Below, in pieces: positions 34,900 to 47,700 of a stretch of DNA of 64,000 bases. Every line of letters starts with the position of its first letter. Position 1 is the stretch's first letter. The notes under the pieces were generated by a model. That model ran no database searches. It was given only the letters and a program-made list of their open reading frames with translations, and had not been told where the DNA came from. The position numbers were made by a program, and so were the translations under genes. The DNA is from Diphasiastrum complanatum (lineage: Eukaryota; Streptophyta; Lycopodiopsida; Lycopodiales; Lycopodiaceae). Where the stretch lies: NCBI GenBank assembly GCA_029204225.1, contig CM055107.1:20021997-20085996 (forward strand). Reading direction: 5' to 3'.

Positions 34900-37690
34900 G
34901 TACTCTAACCTATCTATGAATAACTGATAACTCTGTCTGATGCACTTTTGCTAATAAGCAGTAAGCGTTGATAGCAATATTCATAGTAGATTCAGGTACT
35001 TGATATCTATCATTCTTCATTCATCATGTGAATATCTTATAATGATAAACTATTTATACTAATGTGGAATGCTGCTTAGGCTTATCCCATTAGGGCAACT
35101 AATTAGGTCGTAGGTCGCAATTGGAGCTTAGCCACAATGCGCTATCATCCATCCAATGAGGACTTCTTGGAAATTCACTCGCTAAATCTACAAACTTCTA
35201 TTCCAAGTATGAACTTAAGAAGTCCTAGAATTTTTTGATTTTAGGACAATGATTTATTGTACTAATCAATCTACAAGAGTTATTGATTTCCAAATCAAAG
35301 GATTCATCAAGTTTTATTAACTAGATCTTGATCTAGATGCAAATCTCTAACTATTTAGCAAGATCAATAGATGTAACACCACAAAACTAACAAGGGCGGT
35401 CTTACACGTGTGGAAAGCAGTCACTGTACGGACTGTGACCAGAGAGAAAAGTACTAAACTTATTTGATAGCTTACAAGCATAAAATCACAAAACAAATGT
35501 GTAGATCTCAAGCAAATTGCTAGAATGGACATCTCTCATCAACTTCTCATTATATTTGGTGATATCTTTATGGATCGAGTACATGAACAACCTTTAAACT
35601 GGTCTAGCAGGTCGTCACACGTGTGGGGAGTGCCACATCATGTAAATCCACCAATGGGAGCAAGATATGCTCATAGATCAAAGTTGACTTATCCTACTAG
35701 CTAGAATCCAAATGCTAGGCTTTACAAAAAGTGGGAGGTACATCTTATCTAGTACATCCTATGTACATCTTATCTAGTACATCCATATCCACACCTGTGA
35801 ACATCATCTTGACATGTGGGAGCATTTACTCATTCACATGGAAGTGCAAGCTAATTACAAGGAGTTTGACCAAAATGACTTTTTCCAAGATTCTACTCAA
35901 AAGTCAAGTTCACACTTGTGTAGATTGATCTAAAATGAATATAACTCTATACAAGTACTTTTCCTAAATCCTTTCACACATGGGAATAGGCTCCCGACAT
36001 GTGAGATCTCAAGTTTAACATATTACATCAAGTTGGAAGTGACAATTTTAACAATAGAGTCTTCAATTCCATCACTAAGAAAATCATAGTGAGTAGGGAT
36101 ATTATTTTTTATGAAGGACACTAGCTTGGAGGTACACACATATTGGCAGTCAGGGGTGATGGAAGTGTGAAGTGGTGCCAGGTGGAAGCCATTGGACAAG
36201 ATAGCGGACTTGCATTGGACGAACTGTGTGTGGGACACATAGAAGATGAAGAATGGGTCAGTAATCACACTTTGGAGAATCTTGGTGAGTGTGATGATTT
36301 TGTGCTTTTGTAGTCGGTAAGTCATTTTGATCAAGTCATTGTAGTTGTGGAGCAGTGTACTAGGTTTGTCATTAGGGAGATACACTTCAACTGCCAGTTT
36401 GGATAAGTCAAGTCAATTTGCCATATCAGTATTGCATCAGAGACATAGATTCCAGTTATGACAGGGTGCAGATCGTTTGGTTTGGGCCATGGAAGATCTC
36501 ACATGTTCACTTGGAAGGATATTGGCATGCACAATTATGTGAGGGGACTTGATGGTGGCTTTGGAGTTCACATCTCAGTGTATTCTCAAGAAATGGTTTG
36601 AAATCATTCATAGGTATGGCTTTGGAGCCAGCTTGGGTGCAGGATGACATGGGATGATCATTAGGGAGCAGCTATCTCATATTGGAATTGAGTCATTGGA
36701 CAAGACTTACAGGGGTGATTCATGATGGAATCAGAAAGATGCAATCACAAATGGGCCAAGTGTGAAGCTTTGGGAGCCAGTTCTAGGTTGGAGAGCTGAT
36801 GGAGATCGCACGATTGGTTGTGATCGGCGGGCAAGCACCATGATGGGTGTTTTGCTAGCGATTTATTGGAGGGGACACTGATGGCAAGGACTTCAGGATG
36901 TGCTCATTTGGGAGTACATGTTGGCATTACAGCAGGGGGCCAGTCATTGGCATTGGCTTCGATGGGGAGGCATCTACCATCATGGGCATGGATAAGCTAC
37001 TTATAGCATTCATGCATTTGGCTGTATTTGCAAGAGTCTAGGTTGGTACAGGTGTTCGAACCTGTATGGTTCGGATCCACAGGTGGTGAGATCAGAAAGC
37101 CTAGAGTAGATCACTATTGGGATTTTGTGGCGACAACACAGAGGTGCAACGGAATTTTCTATGCATGTAACTACATCTATCGGATTCAGACAGACAATGA
37201 TAAATTGAAGTCTATCTTACTTGATCAATTTCAAAGCTGCTAATCTAAACAGTCGATTCCATAGCCATGCACAAATTACTTTAGTTTTAGATTTAGCTTT
37301 GCGAAAGCGATTTAGATATGGTTATTAGAGCGACAGATCAAACACTGCTATCAGTCATATGAAACGATTCAATTTACAAGTAAGTCTATCTTTGAGCATG
37401 AATCTATCTGACAATAAAAATGAAATGAGCATTCAGCATACACAACCTAGATTATTGGAACTTTGATAAATTAGTCATGTAGAAAATACAATCTGAATAC
37501 AGATATAGGTGCATTCTTTCTGAGACAATACTCTGTGATAACAAAGAAAAAAAAACACCAGTGTGTTCAGAATGACCAATTGATTGTGATGAATTAGATA
37601 AATCAGCTAACCGAACAATTGATAAGTTGCTAGATATGTACACATGGCTAACTAATTCTCTCTGTTCAAATCTCGACTGAGTCTCTCTGT
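34900..37690. other. decayed repetitive DNA without a supported gene
   Basis: Holds several CACRTGTG-like palindromes (35403, 35616, 35815, 36000). The longest frame (36385-36023, minus, 120 residues) shows no recognisable domain. An LTR-like character is possible, but no PBS or polypurine tract was found. Confidence 0.4.
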
Positions 37691-37695
37691 TACAA

Positions 37696-38090
37696 TCTTG
37701 ACCATTTGATTATTACAGGAAATAATGAGAGCTTAATTGACGAAATAAAATCAGATCTTTCCAATGCTTTTGACATGAGTGATCTAGGATTGATGCACTA
37801 TTGTCTTGGCATTGAAGTATGGCAAAAGGAAGACATGGTCTTTCTTACACAAAGCAAATATGCATGAGATTTGCTTTATAAGTTCAATATGCAGGATTGT
37901 AAGCCTTTGAGTACACCTATGGATGTCAACATGAAGCTTACTGCATATAATGAATATGAGAAAGTGAATGCTTATTTGTATAGACAGCTGGTGGGTAGTT
38001 TGATTTATTTGACACACACACGACCTGATATTTCTTGTGTTGTTGGTGTTGTTAGTCAATTTATGCAAGATCCTAGTCAAGCAGTGGATC
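37696..38090 (+). pseudogene. copia reverse transcriptase fragment
   Basis: Reads LIITGNNESLIDEIKSDL, LGLMHYCLGIEVWQKEDM, a TGA at 37866-37868, then FNMQDCKPLSTPMDVNMKLT and RQLVGSLIYLTHTRPDISCV. This is the part from just after the YVDD box to the RNase H linker. The 5' half and the RNase H are missing. Confidence 0.75.
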
Positions 38091-38484
38091 AGAAGTGCGA
38101 CAGTTACCAACAATGCAAGTTCAAGGTGGACCAAATAACTACAATGCGCAATAGAACATAATAGTAGTGTAGACACAAAAATGCACTCAGATAATAATCA
38201 AAACTGAGTACAAGAGCTTGAAGCTAGTGCAAATCAGTGGGTGCTAATTAGTCTTCAACTGAGTTCGTTGATGGCTAACTTACAAACTCAAAAACTGAAC
38301 TTGACTTTTTACAACATAATGCCTGTAGGATGATAACCTGATCAGAGTGCTAACTCTAGTAGATCTTCCTTGATGATTGGAAGTCAATATTCAAATTTAC
38401 CTACAATATACACAAAATTAACAACACTCAAAATTACATACATACTTAATCCCATTACTCGTGATAAGATTCAAACCTTCTTTA

Positions 38485-38710
38485 AAACATTTGAGAATAT
38501 TCAGATGCACTACTTGTGCTCATGTCCCAAAGGACAACAGAAAGAAATTAGATAGGCATTCTTTCAAGACCATTTTTGTTGGCTATTGCACTTCTGATGG
38601 AATGTAAAGACTGTATGATATAGGCACTTGTAAAGTTTTTACTAACAAGGATGTGACTTTCATAGAAGATCAATTAAGTGATTTGAAGGGCAAGGACCAG
38701 ATGTAGTCTA
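38485..38710 (+). pseudogene. copia integrase C-terminal fragment
   Basis: Translates as KHLRIFRCTTCAHVPKDNRK, FKTIFVGYCTSDGM, a stop, and RLYDIGTCKVFTNKDVTF, the usual end of copia integrase. It lies downstream of the reverse transcriptase scrap although integrase precedes reverse transcriptase in copia, so the order is rearranged. Confidence 0.7.
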
Positions 38711-38799
38711 CAATTTCTACCTCGACAACTGAACCTTCTCGAAAGACAATTTCTATTTATTTCTGTAGTCACCCAATACAGTGAGATCTAGAAAAAGAA

Positions 38800-41160
38800 G
38801 AAGAAACAACCGACTCAGCCAACACAAAGTCATGCTCGGGCCTCCCAAACCTCTCGCTATTTGGGCTTTCTTTTTCTTTCTCCCTTCTCTTTGTGCTATG
38901 CAGGTTGAGGTGGGGTTGATGCTCCTAGCATTCGGACCCTATGCTACAAAGACGACACAACATCCACGCCCTAAAAAACATTCTAAGCCCATCTAGCTGA
39001 TTTGGGAGAGGCCATTTCGTGAATGTTTGCACCTAGTCGCGTTCTCTACACCATTTGATGTGCCCCCAATCACGTTTTCAGCCACTCTCATCAGTTTTGC
39101 CTCTTTCTAGACCCTAGAGCTACGTGTTCAGCAGGGGAGCACCAACGACCATCACACAAAAAAAAAATTTATTTTCAGCAGGGGAGTACCAATGACCATT
39201 AGTTCTGCCAGAGGGAGAGCATTCAACAACCTTCTTCCTGATCTATTTTTTGCTTGTTGTTTGTTGCTTTGTGCTTCTTCCTTATCTATTTCTTGCTTGT
39301 TGCTTTTTTTGCTTTTTACTTTTTCCTGATCTCTTTCTTGCTTGCTACTTCCCACACCAAAAGGTTGCTAGAACTCACGTACCACTGATGGAGGTCTGAA
39401 TCTTGGGTTCTTCATCAAATTCTCGACATCATTTTTTCCATTTGCATCCCACGAATATCTGCAGCCCACGACACTTATTGATTAACATTTTTTAGTGTTT
39501 TCCCATCAGTGTTTTTCATGCACATCTCGAGTCTTTTCAAGTTTTTCAGCGTTTTCCCATCAACATTTCCTATAGAGTTTTTGAACACCAAATGGAGGGC
39601 TCATGCATTGTATCTTGTATGTGGTGAAGGACGCCGTGACTGATTTGGGAGGAGACAAGCTAGCCAAACCTCGCAGTAGGATCGGCTTGCATGGTTTTTC
39701 CAATGATACTGCAGATTGCCGCACCCAACAGAATAGGTCCCAGATACGTCCTTATCCCAAGTATGAACTTATTTTTTACCACTTCTTGATCATTTGCATG
39801 TACTGACTGGAAGTAAATGCGGCTCGGAAGTAAAGCTTGGCCATCATTAGATGTGCATCTTCTTATTGCAAAGGTTGATTTAGGTCCAGCTTTATGGGTG
39901 GTAGCCCCTTATCCCAGTAGCTGTAGTGCAGGCATCCCAAAGGGAGCCAGGAACCACGACTTAGCTTCCCAGCCTTCAACTCTTGCCATCCAAACCCACT
40001 TGACATACAAGCAGCCAACTCTCCAACAACAATCAGACTTAACCAACTTGAAGTTCCGAAAACCAACATTGAGATCAAAACTGGCGCCATGCCAGATCGG
40101 GGGTCCCGATGTGGGTGACTTCTCTCCAAGCAAGCCGCCCGACATACATCAAACTTAACCAACTCGAAGCTTCATTACAAATGAGTAACATCCATTCCAA
40201 GCAAGCGGTCTGACTTACATTAGACTTAACCAACTGAAAGCTTCGTCATAAGCGCTGGAAGCCAACTTGGCGCCACGCCAAACTGGACAGCCATAAACAT
40301 GCACCTTCCACCCAAGCAAGCCATCCAACTCAGCCGACAGGTTAGAGCTCGTTCCCTAAGAGCTTAACCCATTCACGTTCATGCAAGGAACACTCAGAAC
40401 CACAAGCCGCGACAAATATGGAGACAACCAGTTCCTGGACCAAATGGTCCCGACAGCATACCACTGGTGCCACGGACCGAATGGTCCCGACGGCATACCG
40501 CTGGCGTCCCGGGATACGACCCTCAGCTACGTGCCAACTTAAAAATTTTGAAGCGGCCTTACAACTGGTGCTTTACCGAACACTGAAACCCAGAAGGTAA
40601 TCAGAGTCAGTTTGAGGAAAATCCCACTTTATTGATAAATCTGAGAAGGTTACATTTCAAGTGTGTGACCGACCTAGTCTCCGGGGAGCTGGCATGCCAA
40701 GGCGAGTGCCAGGATAACATTCCAGCAAGGGAGGCTGAGACTTGGTTGGACCCTGAGTCGCAACCCGCACTCCCCTATAGTATTAGGGGGATTCGGCACC
40801 CCCCCTCATAGCAAGTACTCTACCCAGGCTGGCACGTTTTTCTCTCTCTAGAATTTTCTCTCTCTAGAAAGTCATTTTTTCTCTATAGAATTTATTGATC
40901 CCCAGGCTTCCTTTAATCATGCCTAGATCGTGTGAGGTGATTGCACATCGATCTGAGCTCTCTGGACTTCGCTAGAACCGATCAAAGATTTTCAGCCATA
41001 GGGACTTGGCGCCGGCTGGATTTTGGTCACAGTGGCGCCTGGGAGCGGCGCCGACGCTGTTGGCGCCGGGAGCAGCAGGGGCGCTGCTGGCGCCAGTGGC
41101 ACTGGAAGTAAAGCTTGTAAAGGTAGCTTTACAACATCCACCCCACCTTTATAAAATCTG
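38800..41160. other. repeat-rich non-coding region
   Basis: Contains a 46-base spaced duplication (agcaggggagcaccaacgac at 39132 and 39178), a pair of units of about 70 bases at 40129-40260 (paired aacttaaccaactcgaagct), a repeated caaatggtcccgac phrase near 40440-40500, and a GC-rich patch with five GGCGCC sites at 41008-41095. Its 3' part (aaaatcccactttattgat near 40620) resembles an LTR or transcript end. No gene supported. Confidence 0.45.
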
Positions 41161-43560
41161 ATGTCCTCATCAGATGTCAGATTAAAGTAAAGGTGTCTCC
41201 CAATTAAAATAACTATACATTTAAGCTACTTGGCACAATACTCAATTTACTGGCCACTTTTTATTAACATTGAAGCTGGCACACCACAAGTCGGATGTGA
41301 GAAATTGGCAAAAATCTAGCTTGGTATATTTTATGATAGAAGTTTGTAAGTGAATCTCACATGTGTGGAGGATGTTCCCACGTGTGGAGAATTGTAAAGT
41401 AAATCAAAATGTTTGATATAGGGGTCTCATAGAATTTCATAGTCAAGCATTTAGATGTAGGATGTTAATAGGGTCAAATTTGGCATAGATGGCAAATTAT
41501 CCATTTCCACTTGTAATGCCACTATTGAGCCAAAATAGAGTAGGAGGCCAAACTTGTTCCAATTAGAGTGTAGACAACTGCAATGCTTTTGTTTGATGAA
41601 GTTTAAGAGGTCCAATAGGTTTTAGAGGTGGAACCATGTGTGGTCCAATAGGAATTTGAGATGTGCTTGAATATAGTCCAATAGAATTTAGAGGTGCATG
41701 GATCAATGGTCCAATAGGATTAAGAGGTGGCAAAGTGTGATCCAATCATAGTTAAGCATAGTGGTAGCTCATGAATCTACTAGTATCATTGTACTCCTCA
41801 TTTTGGATCTAATTGATTTGATGATTTCATGGATTTTGTGAGTTATTGGATTTCTAGCTTTCTCTCTCTACCCGAGAGCTCATGATGCATTTTCTCTCTC
41901 TACCTTAGGAGAGCAGCTTGTTTTTACTTAGATTATTTTTGAATACTTCCCGGACGTGTGAGTGAGAGTTGGAAGTGATTGAATGCATGTAGTAGTGTGT
42001 TTATGCCATAGGATCTAAGATTGATCTTGAATCTCAATCTAGTCTTGATCTTGGTGCATCTACACACCTTAGAAGATCACAAGTACATGTAGTGGATAGT
42101 CCACATGTGTGAAATTCAACATCGGAGGCTCAGCTCTTTACACTGAAAAAATACATAACCTGAAAATATCTCTTTGTCTGGGAAAAGCGTAGATTTTATA
42201 TCGCTTACGTAAAACCCAAGAACCTTATTAACTGGTGATAGAGGCCTTTCTGTGAAATGTTCGCCCCTGTCGCTTTTGACTTTTTGACTTTGGAACTCCT
42301 TTGACTCCTGATTAGTCCTTGATGCACTTTGTGTTGAGCACCCTGAGCTCCAGATTTGATCAGTTCCGCACAGGTATCAAGGCTCCATGAGCCAAAGGAT
42401 TTATCGTTTGATTGCCTACTTTATGGTCCACTCCGTGCCTTGTTGCTTCTGCACCTTGATTTCTCTCCTTGTCCCAGCCTGATCTTGATACTTTTCCTTT
42501 TTGGCTCTTTAAGGTAGGCAAAGATTGAGTACTCCGCAATGCACCTCTCACTTAGCTTGAAATAGCTCTTTGAATCAGCCTAAACGTAACCATTGACCTC
42601 GTGGAGAGCCAAAGGGTCGCACCAATTTGATCCGCATATGAACTATCTCTTCGCGTTTGTTTGAAGCACCATGTCCTCACAATCAAAACAAGAAGTGTAC
42701 ATCGAGCTTGGCTTCAAGTAGCTCTCTTTGAATCAAACACATGCACCCAGAGTTTGCACTAGTCTAATCTCAACACAAACTGTCCCTTAGCGTCCGTTCG
42801 AAATACCAAGTCTCTCATGCAAGACTCAACTTTCACAGTTCGTTCATTGATCAGCTGTCTTACACGTAACACAAGCCAACGTATTCATATGTTTTCTCAT
42901 CATTGCTGGTCCAGAGAAAGCCTATAACAAGCTTTCTTTTCCACAACAAAAACTTATCAACTTATTAGGTCCAAAGTTCGCCAGTCTCCTCGTGTGAGTA
43001 TGGCTAGGTCACCTTGAATTTGCCCCCGTTTTGATCAACTTTCATTCAAAATTTGCCCCAAGAGAGAGGTGTGTGTGTTAGTTCCCCCTCCACTTATAAA
43101 ATCAGCTGATCGGACTTAGAGTAGAGTTCTTCGGACAAAAAGCCTTTCCAACACTTTGCTTCCCATCTGCTAGGATTATGGCTCGATACAACTTGTTGCC
43201 AATCTCTGAAGAGGATCCTAATCTTTCCCCTTTGAGGAAAAACCCAACTGATACTGGATATCACCCTTGCTCAGTGAGTTTCAGTTCCGAAGGTGGCTGT
43301 CCCAAATGAAGACCAACTGAACCATAGAAGATCTCCCCTGAATTTGCCCTTTCCAACTTTTGACTTCTTGCTTGCGTCTGGTGGGCGTTGTCGCAAATGA
43401 AACTAACCCAAGAAATAGGCTAGCCATCCATCCTTTGCAAACATTGAGTCATTTCGTTGTCGTTCACGTGCAAAATCACATTGTCTCTTTCTTGTATCTC
43501 AAAAATTCCTGAAAAAAAAAAAAAAAAAACAAAGCACCTTTGCCAAATATTAATGGACTA
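41160..43560. other. non-coding region with a possible LTR end
   Basis: The segment 41870-42125 ends in cacatgtgtgaaattcaaca and resembles the sequence before the PBS at 63322, so it may be an old LTR. A 43-codon frame from 43178 (MARYNLLPISEEDPNLSPLR) has no recognised relatives. No gene is supported. Confidence 0.35.
41606..41755. repeat. tandem repeat, four units of about 35-45 bases
   Basis: Each unit carries GTCCAATAGRATTTAGAGGT or a close variant. Confidence 0.75.
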
Positions 43561-44026
43561 TCTAGAATAATATCATTTATATCATAATGGAATAAAAAAA
43601 TAGTAAGGCCATCACTAAGACACATTGCAAATGTTTAAAACTCAATCTTGTATAGTTCAATTTATGAAATATGCAATTGTCTTTGTTATCCTTATATTTC
43701 CAAAACAAGATTTAGGAATAAAAAACTCTCGACAACATTGACATGGTTGATAAAAAATAAAATCTTGTATCATGGATGTACTATCAAATATGGTTTGATT
43801 AAACTATCCAAATTAGATGCATGTGAGATAATGGATACATCTTGTAAAACTAGCTGCATCTACGCATATATTGTTCTCAAGCTGTCACGTATGAGCTTCA
43901 GTGTCTTTTTTTTCATACATGATGGAAAGAAACTTTAGCAAAAAACACTTTTGTTAATTAGCAAATGGATAGAAGAGTGATGGTATCAAGATTGCCATGC
44001 TAAAAAGAACTTTGAGTGTGTGCTTG

Positions 44027-44155
<129 letters not shown>

Positions 44156-44159
44156 TTCA

Positions 44160-45480
44160 TGGATCATATTTGTCAAATATATAATTGACTAGATGATCTC
44201 TTTAATTCAAGCTCCAGTAGTTGATATATGTGTTGAGTTTAGAAGAAAATACAAAACGTGATTTCGAGTGAGAGAGATAGAAAGAGCTCTCATTCATGGA
44301 TCTTGACGAACTTGTTATGGATATTTCATTCTACAGATACCTCTTCACAAGTGTGATTTTTTTAACTTGAAAAGCAAGCTCTAACAAAGATTCTCTAAAC
44401 ATAACCATAGATGGTAATTTGGGTTTACCAAAAGAAGCATTCACAATTTTGTTACAAGGAAATTTTGCAATAGGAAGGTCATTTTAGGCACTACGGGTCA
44501 CTTCAAATAGGTCTACGAAAACTTTCGGCTAATTGAAAGTTGTACATAGAATTATTCAACAACTAAACTGTTTGACATGTAAATTGCCTCGGAACGGCAT
44601 TCTGGACACCTGTGTTTTGGAACATGGGAACACTGTTCCAAAAAAAAAACTGTGAATTTTTTTATCGCAGGCAAGGACAAATTTCATGGGTAGGCCATTG
44701 CTACAACCTCCTTTCCATTGTTCTAAGAATACTTTTATCAACATAATGATAAATTTGGCTTCAACAAATGATTTAAGTAGGAGTAATTATTCGATTTGGG
44801 AAGCAAATGAGGTGAATCATGCAAATTATTCGAGCAAAATTTTAAAGAGATTTAAAATGCTAAAGGGCTACAAATGGAGATCGAGATTACAAACCACAAA
44901 CTTAAGCTGGTTAATTCAAAGAGGAAAGTTCTGAAATGATCAAAAAGCTTCATCTAGCAAAAAAATAGAAGCATGAATAGTTGAATTGTGATATCAATAA
45001 GCAGTATATTGTAACAGAAAATGTGATCACCAAAAAACACATGATTTTGGCCTTTTTAGCCAATATAACTTGATTTAAACTATATGTACAAGCTATATGA
45101 TTGTAATATTGAAACCAGTCAACTTCTTCAAAGTTTGGAGTCGAACATCATTTCAAATGTCAATGGCAAGGGGGGGAAATGGTAAAATTAGATAAAAGTT
45201 TGTAAGTACATGTCGACATGATGAATCAGCTCCTGCAGACGCCAATTTGCTCTTGCAAATTTGCTCCTCACAGTTCCAATAAGCTCCTACGCTCCTACAA
45301 ATCTGCTCCTCATAGTTTCAATAAGCTCCTTCGGACTCCAATCACCTCCTGCAAACTCAAATCATCTCTTGCATACTCCAATCTGCTCTTGCAAATCTGC
45401 TTTTAACATTGGCATGCTGAAAGAAGCCTGAAATGTGTTGTGGGATGCTTGAAAGCTCGTCAATAATGGGAGCATTATGG
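44160..45480. other. non-coding region before the methylase-like frame
   Basis: No supported gene. A diverged tandem repeat at 45223-45410 (variants of AGCTCCTGCAAACTCCAATC) precedes a possible first exon of the next gene. Confidence 0.4.
45223..45410. repeat. diverged short tandem repeats (GCTCCT...CCAAT)
   Basis: About eight units of 20-25 bases, each with CTCCT or CTCTT and CAAT or CAAAT. Confidence 0.7.
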
Positions 45481-45483
45481 CTG

Positions 45484-47329
45484 TCCAGCAAAGCCAATTG
45501 GGGGACACTCCACAGTGGATACAAAGTGGACGGTATGTCTATTTTTTGTTATTTGATTATAAGGGCTTTGTTTTGTGTTTTCTGAAATTTGTAGATTAAT
45601 GCTATTAAGTATGTAATGTATGTTATTTTACTATGTAAATTAATCCTTTTGTCTAATGTCTTGTGTAGGAATTTATTTTTACGGTCAAAGTAATAGTGGA
45701 AAAAATGATCATTAAGCATGATATGCATATGATCTTTTGTGAAAGATCTTTGTTCGATAGATGGATTACAATCATGGACAACTATGTTGCTGGACAACTG
45801 GCAGGCATTACTGGAAATTTCTGTTTGTTGCGTTTTAAAAAAGACGGTGACAAAATACAAGCCGACGGAACCACACCTCTCAGTGCTAGTTTGTTTCGTT
45901 GTATTCAAGGTTTGATGGAAGCTGAAATATACAAGATACAAGATCAAATCCTTCGAGGTAAAATTCTTTTGAAGAGAATAAAAACTCTAAAAGACCACGA
46001 GGACATGGAGGATGTTGCTCTCAAGTACAAATATAACTGGGTTTTGAAAAGTGCCATATGTGACCATTTGGGAAATCTTTCGGGCAATCAGAACTTAGTG
46101 TATGACGAAGTAGAGAGAAAGTATGGAATACAAGAAGGTACATACAAAAAAATGTACAATTGTAGTGCTGAGTGGATGAAAAACGCTATCAACAAAACAA
46201 AAAAGAAAGCAGAATTGCCAAAAACTATGCAAACAGACTTCCGATTGGCCTATTCTAGGGTGTTGGAATACAACAATGCACTCTTGAAAAACCATGGAAA
46301 ATATGTAATGCTGGACCTATGCTATCATGTTTTACAGAAGTGGTTGCAGCTTGTGGCAACGGCAACGACATCGGCTTGGTTATCTTAGATACAACCTCAC
46401 AAGGAAAAGATGTCGAATGGACAACAGAGTCATTTAAAAGGTTGGTTGATTGTATTGTGAATATCCACTCAGGTGATTCATATGTTCTTATTGTGTTTGT
46501 TCCATATGGTCCTTCGTTGTATCACCTAGAAAACACCTTGAAACACATAGTAGGTTTATTTTCTATACAATATGGATCATATACCAAGGGAAACATGCAT
46601 ACCAAAAAGTATATTCTCAGTCATGATCTTTGTATAGTTATGGCATACATATCCAAGACAGAAGAAAAGAAAGATTGGAAAGGTTTAATAGATATTGGTG
46701 GCAATCAAATGTCATCCATTATCTACTAGGAAGTTGAAGATGATGCTGATGAAGACACTATGGCCGATGCGGAGTTGTTGGAAGAAAAATCAAAAGCTAC
46801 AATTTTTGATAAGCCAATTCTTTATGAACAATGCCACCTTGTTGGAGGAGGAATAAGCAAATATCCTAAGGATCATCAACTGTATGTCAATATAATCTCT
46901 TCGTTTTGTCCCAAAGGAAAAGTGGTAATTGATGTTTATACTGGAGGATATGGTATGAGAGAAGCATTACGAAATGAAAGAAATACAATCACCTTTGTAA
47001 ATAGCTCATGTGAAAAAGATTTTCTTCAGGGCTATTGTTCTATGATGGTTGATGTTCTTTCAAAAGTCAAAATTTTTTATAGAAGCGCAAGTTTGCACAA
47101 GGACCTCAATAAGGATAATGTCACAATAGATGATGCACAGGAAAAACTTTTTGAAGACTTTTTGAAATCATTGGATCAAGCATCACAAGATCTCCAAGTT
47201 TACGATATCCAAAAAGATACTTTGTATGAAGATCCAAATATCAATGCTAGTAGAGAATTTTCTATGGGGGCCAATATACCTATGGGCATTTCACAACAAT
47301 CACTACAAGAAGAACATGTAGATACATAG
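45484..47329 (+). pseudogene. DNA N4/N6-methyltransferase-like protein with altered catalytic motif
   Basis: A possible first exon (GCPAKPIGGHSTVDTKWT) ends at the GT at 45533 and joins in phase to the exon from 45670. The frame at 45696-46388 gives about 200 residues without a known domain, then shifts to the frame at 46319-46729: IGLVILDTTSQGKDVEWTTE, followed by SYVLIVFVPYGPSLYHLE, resembles motif IV and the next strand of amino-methyltransferases (usual DPPY reads DTTS). After a TAG at 46727-46729 the same frame continues: LYEQCHLVGGGISKYPKDHQ, then GKVVIDVYTGGYGMREAL, like motif X and the SAM-binding motif I (D-x-F-x-G-x-G). This IV-then-I order is that of beta-type enzymes. The DTTS change would remove activity; the stop and the frameshift suggest decay. 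Confidence 0.5.
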
Positions 47330-47700
47330 TTAGCGGGATCTACGATACAAGACAAAATAAATTTTTTTTTGATTACGTTGTTTATGTTCAATATTTTCAT
47401 TATATTGGACAAGGATGATTATTTGAATTTGTTTTTTGAGCTACAAGATTAAAATTCACTATTTGTTAGTTCAATTATTGTTGGTTTCTTTAAAGTATTA
47501 ACTTGACTTCTTGTCCTTTATAATACACGTAGCACTTTGAATTATAATTTTAACTATACATTCTAAAATTTCACAAAGTTAAAAATCACAATTTGAATGA
47601 TCTTTTAAAATTTACTTGGTAGTTTATAGGTTTTATGATTTATTTTTGTAAATATGATATTACTCATGTTTTGATATATCGCTTTAAATATGTTTTTCAG
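47330..47700. other. spacer between the methylase-like and phosphatase-like frames
   Basis: AT-rich, with a polypyrimidine tract and AG at its end (47699-47700), so it may be partly intron or the 5' leader of the second frame. Confidence 0.4.

Noticed and set aside
37045-37075. GTTCGAACC-like sequence resembling a tRNA T-loop
   Set aside because: No acceptor stem, D-arm or anticodon arm can be formed around it; similar hits at 20774 and 33288 fail as well.
39152-39355. Lys/Gln/Glu-rich 67-codon frame on the minus strand
   Set aside because: Derived from low-complexity tttgcttgttgc-type repeats; not a protein.
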